The notes beneath the pieces were generated by a model. That model was not told where the DNA came from and made no database searches. It was given only the letters and a program-made list of their open reading frames with translations. Shown one piece after another: positions 63,060-64,000 of a stretch of DNA of 64,000 nt. Location: positions 60,476,714 to 60,540,713 of the forward strand of contig OZ024835.1 in NCBI GenBank assembly GCA_964016985.1. The letters run 5' to 3'. The DNA is from Anodontia alba. Its lineage: Eukaryota; Mollusca; Bivalvia; Lucinida; Lucinidae. The translations under genes were made by a program, and so were the position numbers. Numbering within the stretch: position 1 is the stretch's first letter; the number at the start of each line of letters is the position of its first letter.

Positions 63060-63520
63060 TTTGAGCCTGGGCACAAGGTGCCATGTGCGCCAAGCAAAGC
63101 CTGAGACTGGCCTTCCCATCTGCACAGCTGATCAGAGTCTAAGCTGTCCAGAGTGCCATGTTTAGACAATGATTAGACAGTGCGGATGTGTGAAATGATA
63201 TGCATCTGCTCTTGTAAGCAGTACTTCAGATATGATTGTATTTGTCCTGGTGGACAGAATTTGCTATACCTAAATCAAATAACGCACCTCTTATTGTATC
63301 TTAAGAGATGCTGTTTGTCTACGCCCATAGATGCTGTTTGTCTGGGCGTTTACAATATTAGAGTTTGTCATTGCTCTGAAAAAAAAAGTTTATGAAAGGT
63401 CATGAACTGGTTCAATTCTATTTTCAAAGGACTGTTCACGGTTTTTACAACCAAGTATTAGTTTCCACAAAAAAAAGCTTGGTCTATTGTGTGCTGCGTG
63501 TAGACCAAGATTTTAGTGAA
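63060..63520. repeat. Families D and L repeat block, copy 2
   Basis: GCGCCAAGCAAAGCCTGAGACTGG and GCACAGCTGATCAGAGTCTAAGCTG are D-type arms. TTAGAGTTTGTCATTGCTCTG, ATGAAAGGTCATGAACTGGT, ACCAAGTATTAGTTTCCAC and GTAGACCAAG follow, as at 36640-36840. Confidence 0.5.
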
Positions 63521-64000
63521 ATCTAATACATGTACTTGTGTAGCACAGGTGTGTGCCGGTCGCCTCAAGTCCCAGGTTTTAGAAAGACTGCTTTACTCTG
63601 TTTCACAGTGAAGCTCTCCCTAAAAATTAGCAGACGAACGTTTTCACGCAAAATATTACAGTTCTTTGGTTAAAACCCTGGTAGGTTGAAGTTCAAACAC
63701 AATAAAATAAAGCTTCTATATCTCAGAATATCGCACATTTCGCTCAATAAGAGGTTACTTTCGTTTTCGAAAGAATATCACATAAACAGGCAATCCAAAA
63801 GCAGTTCAATAGACGCTTGTCAGCTAACACAACAACAACATCGGAGACTCCCGTCGGAGCTCGGGCATTTCCGTTAGAAGCCAATAATAGACTCAACCTT
63901 TATAATGTATCAGTCCAGTTGCATACGTCATCAGCACTATAAAAACGCCTGTTTCTGGAGAGATGAGCAGAATGTGTTTGTCTGTCGAAGTGTTAACTTC
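63521..64000. other. No gene seen
   Basis: No recognised repeat. A small inverted pair flanks 63840-63870 (CGGAGACTCCCGTCGGAGCTCGG). Confidence 0.4.

Overview
This is an AT-rich, repeat-saturated eukaryotic window with short exons, very long introns and many layers of mobile elements. The mix of element types suggests a bivalve mollusc, most likely a heterodont clam or mussel: tRNA-derived SINEs, many short palindromic MITEs, tandem-core elements ending in ACGG repeats or in GCTCACCTGAGC-like ends, CR1/jockey-type LINEs, and a BMP gene spread over tens of kilobases. The lineage is inferred from repeat style and was not tested.

The only host gene I can support is a BMP5-8 (60A/gbb/BMP7) type growth factor on the minus strand. 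Exon 1 (32256-32643: signal peptide and prodomain start), a prodomain exon (4808-4959) and the exon with the proprotein cleavage site (1321-1512) are recognisable. Their junctions match conserved BMP sequence, and where both sides are visible they agree in phase. The mature cystine-knot exons must lie left of base 1. The exon expected between 32256 and 4959 was not found. About 31 kb of the window is therefore intron of this gene, filled with transposons.

From 1 to 32 kb the intronic contents are:
- many copies of a 280-bp MITE (family A here);
- two hAT-type MITEs with perfect 8-bp target duplications;
- several tRNA-derived SINEs, two with clear target duplications;
- a roughly 30-bp minisatellite of about 1.7 kb;
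- a nearly intact LINE (EN, RT and C-terminal parts, two single-base frameshifts) sitting inside a family A copy;
- a non-autonomous mariner with TA duplications and a broken transposase;
- a 205-bp element with a 9-bp duplication.

From 33 to 64 kb there is no convincing host gene. The region holds:
- a four-unit tandem array of a MITE plus spacer (33.6-35.5 kb);
- a tandem-core element (38.6-40.3 kb);
- a fossil of an uncharacterised invertebrate protein family (about 42.6-45.0 kb);
- a pogo-like MITE;
- a parvovirus NS1-like helicase fossil between mixed direct and inverted repeats (46.2-49.5 kb);
- a degraded jockey-like LINE (52-53.3 kb);
- a second tandem-core element (54.7-56.7 kb);
- a large foldback (57.1-57.7 kb);
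- a 5'-truncated LINE interrupted by a rearranged family A MITE (59.4-60.5 kb).

The strongest unusual signals are: (1) family A inserts without target duplication, shown by two empty sites reconstructed inside the window; (2) one hairpin module is shared by family A, the hAT-like family and a pogo-like MITE; (3) the parvovirus-like fossil has mosaic terminal repeats; (4) the LINE carries a 2A-like peptide with an altered key residue.
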